Origin: Chryseobacterium aquifrigidense
GTDB lineage: Bacteria; Bacteroidota; Bacteroidia; Flavobacteriales; Weeksellaceae
Assembly (NCBI RefSeq): GCF_006716485.1
Contig: NZ_VFPD01000003.1
Span: 124,001-188,000 of the forward strand
Direction: 5' to 3'
Length of the DNA: 64,000 nt
Positions 20,867-30,006 of the stretch are shown one piece after another. Within the stretch, counting starts at the first letter, position 1. Each line of letters starts with the position of its first letter. A program made the position numbers and the translations under genes. The notes below the pieces were generated by a model, which saw nothing but the letters and a program-made list of their open reading frames with translations, was not told the origin of the DNA and did not search any database.

Positions 20867-22933
20867 TTAGGTTATTAATGTATTAGCGATAAAATCAGGC
20901 ACTAAAGCATAGTGTGATAATTTCATACTAATGGAAGCTCTTCCGCTTGTCAGCGTTCTCAGATCAGAAATGTATCCGAAAGTTGAAGCTAACGGAACTT
21001 CCGCTGCAAAAATCTTTCTTCCCGATTTTTCATCAATAGAAGTGATGATTCCTCTTCTTCTGTTGATATCTGCGGTGACAGCTCCCGTGTACTCCTCAAT
21101 ACTTTGGATCTCCACCTGCATAACAGGTTCCATCAGTTTAGGATTACATCCTTTTGCCGCCGCTTTGAATCCTTCTCTTGCAGCAATTTCAAAATCAAAT
21201 GCTGCAGAATCCTGAGCGTGGAAAGAACCGTCCAGAAGGGTGACCTTCATGTTTTCCAGAGGATATCCTTTTAAAGGTCCGTTTTCCATAGCTTCTCTGA
21301 ATCCTTTTTCAACGGAAGGAATAAATTCAGTCGGAATAACTCCTCCTTTGATCATATTAACAAACTCCAATCCGTGTTCGTGATCATTTCCCGGGCCTAT
21401 TTCAAAAGTGATATCAGCGAACTGGCCGCTTCCTCCGTTTTGCTTGGAAAGCTTTTCTCTATGGATTTTGGTTTCCGTTAAGATTTCACGATAAGAAACT
21501 TTAGGTTTCCCCTGATTGATTTCAATACCATGATTAAGACGGATTTTTTCCAAGGTAACCTCCAAATGAAGTTCTCCCAATCCACTTAATAAAGTCTCTC
21601 CGGTTTGCGGATCTCTTTCTACCACCAACGAAGGATCTTCTTCCTGGATTTTAGCCAGCACCAAACCGAAAAATTTCTCATCGCCATTGGTTTGTGGTTC
21701 AATAGATACCCTGATCACAGGAATAGGAATGGTAATGGCTTCCAGTAATATCGGCTTTTCTACAGAAGATAAAGAATCTCCGGTTTTGGCATCTTTTATT
21801 CCTGTCAAAGCAACAATATCTCCTGCTCTGGCTTCTTCCAGAGATAACGTTTTGTCAGACTGCATTTGTAAAATCCTGGAAATCCTGAAACTTTCGCCCG
21901 TTCTTACATTCAATATCGTATCTCCGGATTTAATTGTTCCGGAATATACACGGAGCATAGCCAGTCTGCCCATATGCTTGTCAATCACAACTTTGAAGAC
22001 AAGACCTGAAAAAGAAACAGTTTCATTCCTTGCCAGAGTTACGGTTTCTTCTGTACGAGGGTCTCTTCCCTGCAGGTCAGCAAGCTGATCAGGTGCCGGA
22101 AGATACGTTACAATCGCATCGAGAAGAGGCTGGACTCCCTTATTCTTAAAGGCAGAACCACATAGAACGGGAACAGCAGATCCTGTTCTGCAGACTCTTT
22201 GTATAGCTTCTGTAACCATTTCAACAGTGATTGTATGTTCAGTATCCATGAAGATTTCAAAAAACGTTTCATCACATTCTGCAAGAGTTTCTATTAACTT
22301 TACTCTGTATTCATTGGCTTCTGTGATAGAAGCAGAAGGAATTTCCTTCTCCAGAATGGTTTCTCCATTTTCATCTGTCCAGTATAACGCTTTCATTTTG
22401 ACAAGATCAATGACGCCTTCAAAGTGGTTTTCAGCACCCATCGGAATCTGAAGAGCCAGGGGAACTGCATTCAGTTTGGTTTTTATCTCATTGAGAACCG
22501 CAAAGAAATCTGCTCCAATTCTGTCCATTTTATTGATGAAACAGATTTTGGAAGTTCCATGTTTTTCAGCCTGAAACCATACATTTTCAGTCTGTGGCTG
22601 AACTCCTGAAGAAGCACAGAAAACGGCGACAACGCTGTCCAGAACTCTTAGAGAACGTTCTACTTCCACAGCAAAATCAATGTGCCCTGGAGTGTCAATA
22701 ATGTTGATATTATAAACATTATCATCCTTTTTCCATTGTGTGGAAACCGCAGCTGATGAAATGGTAATCCCTCTGTTTCTCTCCTGAATATCTTTATCCA
22801 TGGTGGTATTTCCGTCATCTACATTACCAATTTTATGAATAAGCCCGGTGTAATACAGAAGTCTTTCTGATAACGTTGTTTTTCCTGCATCAACGTGTGC
22901 TATGATCCCTATATTTCGTGTGTTGTATTTCAT
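20867..22933 (-). CDS. fusA: EF-G family translational GTPase paralogue
   Basis: The start is set at 22933 (MKYNTRNIGIIAHVDAG), giving 688 residues; in-frame codons further upstream belong to the leader RNA. GTPase motifs are AHVDAGKTT (P loop), RGITISSA (switch I), DTPGH and NKMD. Domains II-V follow, with typical domain IV KPKVSYRE and VTLLDGSFHAQDSAAFDFEIAAREGF. It stands alone, not next to rpsL/rpsG, and is slightly short, which suggests a second EF-G rather than the housekeeping copy. A leader peptide and a terminator in its 5' leader point to control by ribosome stalling. Ribosome-protection or stress roles are possible. Confidence 0.85.
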   Translation of the reverse strand: MKYNTRNIGIIAHVDAGKTTLSERLLYYTGLIHKIGNVDDGNTTMDKDIQERNRGITISSAAVSTQWKKDDNVYNINIIDTPGHIDFAVEVERSLRVLDSVVAVFCASSGVQPQTENVWFQAEKHGTSKICFINKMDRIGADFFAVLNEIKTKLNAVPLALQIPMGAENHFEGVIDLVKMKALYWTDENGETILEKEIPSASITEANEYRVKLIETLAECDETFFEIFMDTEHTITVEMVTEAIQRVCRTGSAVPVLCGSAFKNKGVQPLLDAIVTYLPAPDQLADLQGRDPRTEETVTLARNETVSFSGLVFKVVIDKHMGRLAMLRVYSGTIKSGDTILNVRTGESFRISRILQMQSDKTLSLEEARAGDIVALTGIKDAKTGDSLSSVEKPILLEAITIPIPVIRVSIEPQTNGDEKFFGLVLAKIQEEDPSLVVERDPQTGETLLSGLGELHLEVTLEKIRLNHGIEINQGKPKVSYREILTETKIHREKLSKQNGGSGQFADITFEIGPGNDHEHGLEFVNMIKGGVIPTEFIPSVEKGFREAMENGPLKGYPLENMKVTLLDGSFHAQDSAAFDFEIAAREGFKAAAKGCNPKLMEPVMQVEIQSIEEYTGAVTADINRRRGIITSIDEKSGRKIFAAEVPLASTFGYISDLRTLTSGRASISMKLSHYALVPDFIANTLIT

Positions 22934-23124
22934 TTTGTTTGATTTAAATTGTTGGTTGTTAGATCTGTATATTGAAAAGATTCTGAAAAAAATGAACACA
23001 AAATACACTCCGGTCTCAGAGAGCCGGCAAAACATTTTTTGTATTTTGAATCAAAGGAAAATTTTCAGAGATCTTAACAAATCACAGAAGTTGTTTGAAT
23101 TGTTGAAGTCTGAAATCAGGGCAG

Positions 23125-23156
23125 CAAAAAAGACCTATCCGAATAGACAGGTCTTC
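23125..23156 (-). terminator. Attenuator-like terminator in the EF-G leader
   Basis: On the minus strand AAGACCT and AGGTCTT pair around a GTCTATTCGGAT loop and are followed by a run of T. It lies between the leader ORF and the EF-G start, so it must be bypassed for expression. Confidence 0.8.
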
Positions 23157-23188
23157 AATATATTTTTGGGTATAAAAGATCTATAGAA

Positions 23189-23275
23189 CTATTCAGATAA
23201 ATATTCAGTGCTGCCAAAGAACACAGCTCTGACAGGATTGCTTAACGTTATAATATTTATCATTTTTGTTGACAT
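23189..23275 (-). CDS. 28-aa leader peptide of the EF-G paralogue
   Basis: The ORF starts about 20 nt after the -7 element and encodes 28 residues. Its centre reads SNPVRAVFFGS. The stop lies 33 nt before the terminator stem. It has the layout of leader peptides that sense ribosome stalling and decide between termination and read-through. RAVFFG-like centres could be the stall site, but this is inference. Confidence 0.6.
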   Translation of the reverse strand: MSTKMINIITLSNPVRAVFFGSTEYLSE

Positions 23276-23295
23276 TGTTGATTTTTAATCGGTTG

Positions 23296-23325
23296 CGAAA
23301 TTATAATTTTTTTTTGATTTTCAAA
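23296..23325 (-). promoter_or_regulatory. Promoter of the EF-G leader
   Basis: On the minus strand TTTG (23325-23322) and TAATTTCG (23303-23296) are separated by 18 nt. This places the start near 23288, just upstream of the leader ORF. Confidence 0.5.
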
Positions 23326-23463
23326 GAATTTTTGAAAATATTTTTTCGTGAACGGATATTAAACACTTTTTAAATCATCTTCTGAGAATCTTTCAAATCC
23401 ATAGAATTTCATAAAAATATCTTAAAACAGATATCGAACGTAATGCTTTTATGATAAATATTT

Positions 23464-23471
23464 TATCTTTG
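23464..23471 (+). promoter_or_regulatory. -7 element ahead of the Ter island
   Basis: A perfect TATCTTTG about 90 nt before the TTG start of the HAD gene. No clear -33 TTG was seen at the usual distance. Confidence 0.4.
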
Positions 23472-23561
23472 GGAAGAATAGTACGGTAAACACTTTTTGA
23501 TGATTAAAAAATTTTAAATCTTTTTCAAGAAGCTAAATAAAAACTTTTAACTTAAAACCTA

Positions 23562-24230
23562 TTGAAAACAGATATCGACATCCATAACCACTGTCATTTT
23601 TCCTTTGACCTGTGGCTCACTTTAATCAAATCTCATCCTGAATTTAAAGCAAAAAGAGTTGAGCTGTTCTCCTCATTTTTTAACGTAGATAAACCGTTAG
23701 AGGAAGTTGCGAAAACTGTAAAATATTACGATGATCTTTGCAATACCATTAATGAAGTCACGGGAGGAAATATAGACACTTTTGAAATTTATCTGATGAT
23801 TCTTGGTTCTCTGGATATAGATGTAAAGCAATTGAACAAGGAAAAACTCAATGAGTTTTACAACAAAAGTGAAGAACTGTTTCTGGAATACAGACCGGTT
23901 GTGATTTTTGAGAATATTCATGATTTTTTTGATGATATTAAAAATCAGGGAAAGACCATCAATATTCTGAGCAACACAGGATTTATCAAAGGAACGACCA
24001 TGAGGAAATTCCTGATCCACGAAAACCTGGATCAGTATATAGATTTCCACATTTATTCTGATGAAATCAACTGTTCCAAACCGAACCCGCTTATTTTTCA
24101 GGAAGTGAAGAATAATATCCAAGATCAGGATTTACCTATGCATCAGATCCTGCATATCGGAGATAATCCCGTAGCAGATTATCAGGGAGCAAAAAACTTC
24201 GGTTTCAGTGCACACTTACTTAAACACTAA
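23562..24230 (+). CDS. HAD-family hydrolase of the Ter island
   Basis: A TTG start is used; no upstream ATG is in frame. The 222-residue protein has HAD motif I as FDLWLTL (residues about 15-21), motif II LSNTGF near 139, motif III Lys in CSKPNP and motif IV HIGDNPVADYQGA near the C terminus. HAD phosphatases of this kind accompany phosphoribosyltransferases and TerD proteins in Ter stress clusters. It is eight bases ahead of the PRTase gene. A role in nucleotide or modified-metabolite processing is inferred from the cluster, not shown. Confidence 0.8.
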   Translation: MKTDIDIHNHCHFSFDLWLTLIKSHPEFKAKRVELFSSFFNVDKPLEEVAKTVKYYDDLCNTINEVTGGNIDTFEIYLMILGSLDIDVKQLNKEKLNEFYNKSEELFLEYRPVVIFENIHDFFDDIKNQGKTINILSNTGFIKGTTMRKFLIHENLDQYIDFHIYSDEINCSKPNPLIFQEVKNNIQDQDLPMHQILHIGDNPVADYQGAKNFGFSAHLLKH

Positions 24231-24238
24231 AAATAAAC

Positions 24239-25063
24239 ATGAATAAAAGATACAGCTTACACCACATTCATTCAGCAGATGAGTTTACTTTCTCACCCGC
24301 AGAATACAGCTATTTCAAATATGGCGATAAGTCGTATGCTGAAAAATTTGCGAGAGAATTATTCGACGGATTTATTTCTGAAAACGAAGTGCTTTTAGAT
24401 ACCGACAAAGAGATTGTAGTACTTCCAAGCCCTTATATGGCGATTCCTACGGCTTCTAATTTCTTATGTTTTTTCTTTAAAAAGCATCTGGATTTTTATT
24501 TGTTTCAGAAAGGAAAGAAGTCCAGTATTTTATCTAAGATCAATCGTAATCATACTTACATCACAGATTATGGGAATCTTAATTTCGAAGACCGTAAAAA
24601 TCTGATCGCGAATGATACTTATTATATCGATAAAGATTTTTTGAGGGGAAAACTTTGTATTTTTATAGACGATATAAAAATCACGGGAAGTCATGAATAT
24701 ACAGTCAACAGAATCCTGGACGAATATAGTGTGGAGGCTGACTTTATGTTCCTGTATTATGCAGAACTAATGAATTTTGAACTTGACCCGAAAATTGAAA
24801 ACTTTTTCAATTATTATGCAGTGAAAAATGTAAATCATGTTGCAGAAGTGATGAATAAAGAAAGTTTTGAATTCAATACAAGGATTGTAAAATATATTTT
24901 AGGACTGGAATCAAGTAATTTTGATTATCTTACGTCTAAAGTAAAAAGAGAACAGATGGATTTGCTTTTGGAGCTCGCCATCAGTAACAATTATCATTTA
25001 ATAAAAGAATACGAAAATAACATCAATACTTTAACACAAACGGAATTATATTATGGCTATTAA
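24239..25063 (+). CDS. Phosphoribosyltransferase-like protein of the Ter island
   Basis: A 274-residue protein with a PRPP-binding loop CIFIDDIKITGSHEYT at residues about 140-155. The hydrophobic strand, two acids and TGSHE are the classic type I PRTase motif. A preceding strand IVVLPSPYMAIPTASN fits the fold. Related PRTases are described as regular members of Ter-dependent systems, possibly for nucleoside biosynthesis. The last 11 nt overlap the start of the first terD, so translation is coupled. Confidence 0.8.
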   Translation: MNKRYSLHHIHSADEFTFSPAEYSYFKYGDKSYAEKFARELFDGFISENEVLLDTDKEIVVLPSPYMAIPTASNFLCFFFKKHLDFYLFQKGKKSSILSKINRNHTYITDYGNLNFEDRKNLIANDTYYIDKDFLRGKLCIFIDDIKITGSHEYTVNRILDEYSVEADFMFLYYAELMNFELDPKIENFFNYYAVKNVNHVAEVMNKESFEFNTRIVKYILGLESSNFDYLTSKVKREQMDLLLELAISNNYHLIKEYENNINTLTQTELYYGY

Positions 25064-25610
25064 CTTACAAAAAGGACAAAGAGAAAACATTAACGCACCT
25101 AAATTTACTGTAGGTTTAGGATGGGATATCAATAATACTTCTACAGGAACAGCTTTCGACCTTGATGCTTCTTTATTTTTGCTTGGGGACGACAAAAAAT
25201 TAGTTTCAGATAATCACTTTATTTTCTATAACAACCTTGAGTCTCCGGATAAATCTGTGATCCATACTGGAGATAACCTTACAGGAGAAGGATTAGGAGA
25301 TGATGAGCAGATCAAAATTGATCTGACAAAAATTGATGATGCAATCAAAGAAATTACGGTAGTAGTAACGATTCACGAAGCTGATTCAAGAAAACAGAAT
25401 TTTGGACAGGTAAGAAATTCTTTCATCAGAATTTTCAATACAGATACGAATGAAGAGATCTTAAAATATGAATTAGACGAAGATTTCTCAATCGAAACTG
25501 CTGTGGAATTCGGAAGAATCTACAATCGAAACGGAGAATGGAAATTTGAGGCTGTAGGGGCAGGTCAAAGAGACGGCCTTGAGAAATTTGTATCAATTTA
25601 TCAGAAGTAA
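25053..25610 (+). CDS. terD: TerD-domain protein, copy 1
   Basis: A 185-residue, single-domain TerD/CABP protein. It starts AINLQKGQRENINAPKFTVGLGWDIN, has the Asp-rich calcium-site segment FDLDASLFLLG, then NLESPDKSVIHTGDNLTGEGLGDDEQIKIDL, and ends EWKFEAVGAGQRDGL. These are all hallmarks of TerD/TerE. Family members bind Ca2+ in two beta-sandwich sites and act at the membrane with TerC. Tellurite resistance is the historical name; the system is more general stress or defence. Confidence 0.92.
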   Translation: MAINLQKGQRENINAPKFTVGLGWDINNTSTGTAFDLDASLFLLGDDKKLVSDNHFIFYNNLESPDKSVIHTGDNLTGEGLGDDEQIKIDLTKIDDAIKEITVVVTIHEADSRKQNFGQVRNSFIRIFNTDTNEEILKYELDEDFSIETAVEFGRIYNRNGEWKFEAVGAGQRDGLEKFVSIYQK

Positions 25611-25612
25611 TC

Positions 25613-26788
25613 ATGGACAATCAGGAAAATCAACCCATAGATCCGCTAGGATCAATAGAACCTCTTAAAACCTTTGAACCTACTCCAATGGTTCCTCCCA
25701 CTCCGGCTCAGCCTGCACAAAATGCAGCTCCGGCAGTTCTTGTGGACAGAGAAGGAAATGTAAATCTGACACAGCTGCAGTCAGAAGAACGTCAGAAATA
25801 TGAAGTTCTTGCGAACTCTATTGATGAAGCCAATCCAGGTTCTATCGTGAACTTCGGAGCGGAACTTCAGAAAACATTAACCAATCAGAGTGACAGCTTC
25901 TTAGGAAATGTAAGAAGATCAAATTCCGGAGAAGTTGGAGGACTTATCAATGACCTTTTGGTAGAGCTTAATTATGTAGACGTAGAAGAGCTTAACGGAA
26001 ACAAAGTGAAAAGCTTCCTGAGCAAATTGCCATTCATGAAGAAGGTAATGACTCAGGTAGAGAACTTATTTGCAAAATACGATAAGATCATCAACAATAT
26101 TGAGCAGATTTCTTATAAAGTAAATGCAGGAATCATTACTTCTACAAAAGATAATGCTGTTCTTCAGACTATTTTTGAGAGCAATGTGAATTCTATCAAG
26201 CAGATTGAAGAGCTAGTGATCGCAGGAAATATCAGAATGGAAAGAGCTGCCGTTGAACTTGCTCAAATGGAAGCTGCTCCTCAGAATTTTCAGGATTATC
26301 AGATTGCAGATAAAAGAGATTTCATTGCAAGATTAGACCGAAGAATGGCTGATCTTAAAGTGGTGCGTGTAATTATGATGCAATCTCTTCCACAGATCAG
26401 GCTGGTACAGAATAACAACGTTTCTATTGCTGAAAAAGCACAGACGATTCTTACCACGACACTTCCTGTATGGAAAAACCAGCTTTCACTAGCTGTAGCA
26501 ATGTACAGACAGCAGCAGAATATTGAAATCCAGCAGAAAGTTTCTTCCACTACAGAAGAAATCTTAAGAAAGAATGCTGAGCGTCTTGGCCAGAATTCTG
26601 TGAATGTTGCCAGAGCGAATGAGCAGACTATTGTATCTGTGGAAACATTAAGAGAAACAACATCCATGCTGATCAATACGTTGAATGAAGTGAAACAAAT
26701 CCAGAAACAGGGAGCTGATAACAGAAGAAAACTGGATCAGGATCTTCAGACATTGGAGCATGAACTTAAAGCAAATGTCAGAGGTTAA
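25613..26788 (+). CDS. telA: TelA-family toxic anion resistance protein
   Basis: A 391-residue protein with a Pro-rich N terminus (residues about 5-45: PIDPLGSIEPLKTFEP and repeats of P-T-P). The helical TelA core begins at LTQLQSEERQKYEVLANSIDEANPGSIVNFGAELQ, with long coiled-coil stretches to the end. It starts three bases after terD. TelA/KlaA proteins are linked with TerD and TerC in stress islands; their molecular activity is not known. Confidence 0.9.
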   Translation: MDNQENQPIDPLGSIEPLKTFEPTPMVPPTPAQPAQNAAPAVLVDREGNVNLTQLQSEERQKYEVLANSIDEANPGSIVNFGAELQKTLTNQSDSFLGNVRRSNSGEVGGLINDLLVELNYVDVEELNGNKVKSFLSKLPFMKKVMTQVENLFAKYDKIINNIEQISYKVNAGIITSTKDNAVLQTIFESNVNSIKQIEELVIAGNIRMERAAVELAQMEAAPQNFQDYQIADKRDFIARLDRRMADLKVVRVIMMQSLPQIRLVQNNNVSIAEKAQTILTTTLPVWKNQLSLAVAMYRQQQNIEIQQKVSSTTEEILRKNAERLGQNSVNVARANEQTIVSVETLRETTSMLINTLNEVKQIQKQGADNRRKLDQDLQTLEHELKANVRG

Positions 26789-26804
26789 TTTATAGGATAC
26801 CAAG

Positions 26805-27752
26805 GTGGGGGATGATGCAGCAACCATATTGTCGCAAAGCAAAAGAAGATTAACAAAGCTTAAGCTTCTCGCTAATTTTTTTGAACATATTGACATTATA
26901 TCTATTTACATCAAAACAGATATTATCCACAATCTGTTCCAGGAAAATACGGCTTTAGATTACAATAAACTGGAACTTTTTCACCTTCAGTATACCGACA
27001 GCCTTATAGAACTTCTGACTAAAATTAAAAAGCAGAAGGAAAATGATATGCTGGCGGTCATCAATGAAATTAACATCAACAGTAAATATATTTCAGGTTT
27101 TGAGGAAAGACAGGCAGACAACTTTCAGACCGATAGGAAAATGTACAGTGGTGTGTTTTCGCAACATTTGAAAACGTTGTATAAAGATCTTACGGAAGAT
27201 AGCTTTACAGCCAATTGGGAAAATGTACTGTACTTTCATAAAAAATATGCTCAGGAATTTTACAGGACCAATACAGATGAAACACTATTGAAATCCGATG
27301 CTTTTCCTGCCTATCAGTATAAAGAGTATTCTATTGAAAGGAAACTGTTGGGAAGGCTTAATATACAGGGATTTAAAGTCCGTTTTGTGTGTGGTTATCT
27401 TATTGGAACCCATGATTATGAACTGTTTAAGATCTTTCAGTCGGATGATTATTTTATTTTCAGTGTAGATGAAAAGAAATTGTATCTTTTTGATAAAGAA
27501 CTGGATAAGCTGGATATTTCTGAAAATCAGTCTAACCAAAGCTCTATTATTGATCAGCTGAGAAATAAAAATGAGCAGTTGGAACATAGTATGAATGAAA
27601 GAAAACGTACGTTGCCGGCAGAAGTGGAAGGCGTTTTGAAAGATTATATTAAAAACCTGGAAAATATGGACATTATGAGCAAAATATTTGACTTCGATGA
27701 AGAAACGAATATTCTGCGAGCGATGCTTAACCTGAATCTGAATAATAACTAG
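26805..27752 (+). CDS. Uncharacterised Ter-island protein (315 aa)
   Basis: A GTG start lies 16 nt after telA and there is no ATG in frame nearby. The sequence is mainly helical, with a long basic and acidic central part and a coiled-coil-like stretch near residues 240-270 (NQSSIIDQLRNKNEQLEHSMNERK). No known domain, signal peptide or membrane segment was recognised. Position between telA and a second terD, all in one direction, implies a working partner of the Ter system. Confidence 0.7.
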   Translation: MGDDAATILSQSKRRLTKLKLLANFFEHIDIISIYIKTDIIHNLFQENTALDYNKLELFHLQYTDSLIELLTKIKKQKENDMLAVINEININSKYISGFEERQADNFQTDRKMYSGVFSQHLKTLYKDLTEDSFTANWENVLYFHKKYAQEFYRTNTDETLLKSDAFPAYQYKEYSIERKLLGRLNIQGFKVRFVCGYLIGTHDYELFKIFQSDDYFIFSVDEKKLYLFDKELDKLDISENQSNQSSIIDQLRNKNEQLEHSMNERKRTLPAEVEGVLKDYIKNLENMDIMSKIFDFDEETNILRAMLNLNLNNN

Positions 27753-27820
27753 AACGAAATTTGAAAGTAAAGAAGAATAACTTTTTTGCAAAAAAATAAA
27801 TAACAACTAAACATAAAAAG

Positions 27821-28429
27821 ATGGCTATCAACTTACAAAAAGGTCAGAGAATAAACCTTAAAAAAGAAAATGGAGCTGAACTTTCCCAGGCTTGTGTAGG
27901 AATCAACTGGGGAGCAATTGAAAAGAAAGGATTTTTTGGAACTAAAAAAGAAGCAGTAGACTTAGACGGAAGCTGTATTTTATATGATTCAAACAAAAAC
28001 GTTACGGAAGTAATCTACTTTGGAAATCTTAAGTCCAGAAACGGATCTGTCAGACACAGCGGAGATGACCTTACTGGTGACGTAAATGGAGATGACGGAT
28101 TGGATAATGAAGTAATCACGGTAGATTTCAGCCAATTGGAACCGAATGTAGAGCATGTGGCAATGGTACTGAACAGCTACAGAGGCCAGGATTTCGGAAC
28201 CATTCCTTTTGCATCTATCCGTATTTATGAAGGATCACCTACCAACGTAAGAGAAGTTTTTGCAAAATATGATATTGCAAATGATGCTTCTTTCAGCGGG
28301 CACGTTGCGATGGTAATGGGTGTTTTCTATAAAAGAAACGGAGAATGGAAATTCAACGCAATCGGAGATCCTACAGCAGATAAAAAGCTGGAGCAGACGA
28401 TCCAGACAGTGCAGATGAATTACTTATAA
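27821..28429 (+). CDS. terD: TerD-domain protein, copy 2
   Basis: A 202-residue TerD protein that starts AINLQKGQRINLKKENGAEL, nearly identical to copy 1 at its first ten residues. The calcium-site segment is VDLDGSCILYD and the second is SVRHSGDDLTGDVNGDDGLDNE. It is slightly longer than copy 1, with an extra loop after ACVGINWGAIEKKGFFGTK. A 68-nt gap before it may hold its own promoter. Copies 1 and 2 are ancient paralogues with likely different partners. Confidence 0.92.
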   Translation: MAINLQKGQRINLKKENGAELSQACVGINWGAIEKKGFFGTKKEAVDLDGSCILYDSNKNVTEVIYFGNLKSRNGSVRHSGDDLTGDVNGDDGLDNEVITVDFSQLEPNVEHVAMVLNSYRGQDFGTIPFASIRIYEGSPTNVREVFAKYDIANDASFSGHVAMVMGVFYKRNGEWKFNAIGDPTADKKLEQTIQTVQMNYL

Positions 28430-28514
28430 TCAATTGTCAATCAAACGATAAATAAAATAGCAATATTTGTACTCTGTGCATCTATTGCTTTTATCATATA
28501 ATAACATAACTCAA

Positions 28515-29558
28515 GTGGAACATCAAAGTATTTTAGAACTGCACCCTGGTCTGGTGTGGGGATTTGCAGTAACAGTCGTTATCATGCTGCTCCTGGACTT
28601 AGGGGTATTTAATAAAAAAAGTCACGAAGTATCTTCCAAAGAAGCTACCATCTGGTCTATTGTATGGATCTCGCTCTCTATGGTTTTTTCAGGAGTGGTC
28701 TATTGGGTATTTAATACCGACGGAAGTCCTGAAAGCCATGCTTTGGCAGTAGAGAAATTTACACAGTATCAGGCTGCCTATTGGATTGAAAAAGCCTTGT
28801 CTGTAGATAATTTATTTGTATTTATCCTGGTTTTCGGGTTCTTTAAAGTTCCGAAATTTCTTCACCATAAGGTTCTTTTCTGGGGAATTATCGGAGCCCT
28901 GATCTTCAGAGCGATTTTCATCTTTGCAGGAGTCGGATTAATCAATCTGACGTATCTTCCTGAAATGAATATCTTCGGTGAAGCGGTGAAAATCAACGTT
29001 GTCATGACATTATTCGGATTATTCCTTGTGTATGCAGGGATCAAATCATGGGGTGATGGCGATGATGACGATGACGAAGATTACAGTAATACAGCAGGAG
29101 CAAGATTGATCAAGAGCTTCTGGAAAGTTTCCGATAACTATGATGGAGATAAATTCTTCACTATCCAGAACGGAATCAAAATGGCAACTCCCCTTTTAGT
29201 AGTTGTAGGGGTTATCGAATTTACGGACGTTCTTTTTGCAGTAGATTCCATTCCGGCGATCTTTGCGATTTCAAATGATCCGTTCATCCTTTATACATCA
29301 AATATCTTTGCGATTCTAGGATTAAGATCATTATATTTCCTGTTAGCGAACTTTATTCATATGTTCAGCAAACTTCCATACGGATTGGCCATCATTCTAT
29401 CCTTTATTGGAGTTAAGATGCTTATCGCACCATGGATTCATATTCCGTCTCCGGTTTCATTGGGAATCGTAGGAGGAGTATTGGTGATCTCTGTTCTTTT
29501 ATCGATCATCTTTCCTGAAAAAGAAGAAGAGAAGAAGGAAGAATTGGATGAAAAATAA
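28515..29558 (+). CDS. terC: TerC-family integral membrane protein
   Basis: The GTG at 28515 is chosen because an ATATTTG -7 element lies at about 28460-28467, which excludes the TTG at 28467. The 347-residue protein has about nine hydrophobic segments. It carries TerC signatures: YWIEKALSVDNLFVF, MALLVVV-like stretches, and VIEFTDVLFAVDSIPAIFAI with paired acidic residues in the membrane. An acidic loop, DGDDDDDEDYSN, lies near residue 190. TerC proteins anchor TerD at the membrane and are linked to metal export. It closes the Ter island; a terminator follows. Confidence 0.93.
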   Translation: MEHQSILELHPGLVWGFAVTVVIMLLLDLGVFNKKSHEVSSKEATIWSIVWISLSMVFSGVVYWVFNTDGSPESHALAVEKFTQYQAAYWIEKALSVDNLFVFILVFGFFKVPKFLHHKVLFWGIIGALIFRAIFIFAGVGLINLTYLPEMNIFGEAVKINVVMTLFGLFLVYAGIKSWGDGDDDDDEDYSNTAGARLIKSFWKVSDNYDGDKFFTIQNGIKMATPLLVVVGVIEFTDVLFAVDSIPAIFAISNDPFILYTSNIFAILGLRSLYFLLANFIHMFSKLPYGLAIILSFIGVKMLIAPWIHIPSPVSLGIVGGVLVISVLLSIIFPEKEEEKKEELDEK

Positions 29559-29948
29559 TTGTATTTAAAATATACTATAAAGCCTCCTGAATTTATTTCT
29601 GGAGGTTTTTTATTTGTGTTTTTTGTTGGAAAAACGCCCGGATGATAAGCATTTTGCATATTATTTAAGGCCCAAGAAAATCAAAGGTTTCAGCAATGTT
29701 GAATTTTTAAGATGTAAACCTTATAGGTTTCAAAAACCTATAAGGTTTGAGATAAAAGGGAATAAGATTGTCAAAAACTTTACGCAAGGATACTTACTAA
29801 TTATTTGCATAATTCAGAGACATATTATTAACGATATTAAATTTTATCGCAGATAAAATCCTTGCGCCTTAACACATTATTTTTCATAAAAACTTCGCAC
29901 CCTTGCGTTTCCAACATTTTACCAAATAATTTTTTAAAAACAAAATAG
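29559..29948. other. Intergenic region after terC
   Basis: It has a terminator at 29581-29611 (CCTCC/GGAGG, T6) and a near-perfect palindrome AAACCTTATAGGTTT/AAACCTATAAGGTTT around 29718-29750. Several ACGCAAGG/CCTTGCG pieces look like dispersed non-coding repeats. No gene was seen. Confidence 0.55.
29581..29611 (+). terminator. Terminator of the Ter island
   Basis: AGCCTCC and GGAGGTTTTTT flank a 14-nt loop, 23 nt after the terC stop. Confidence 0.7.
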
Positions 29949-29988
29949 ACAGACTGGTCTGTATATTATTTTTTTTCATACATTTGTT
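29949..29988 (+). promoter_or_regulatory. TetR operator and promoter
   Basis: ACAGAC-TG-GTCTGT (29949-29962) is a perfect 6-bp dyad with a 2-nt centre, followed by TACATTTG (29981-29988). The dyad sits where the -33 box would be, so bound TetR protein would block its own promoter. Confidence 0.65.
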
Positions 29989-30006
29989 CCAGAAAAGAAA
30001 AGCAAT

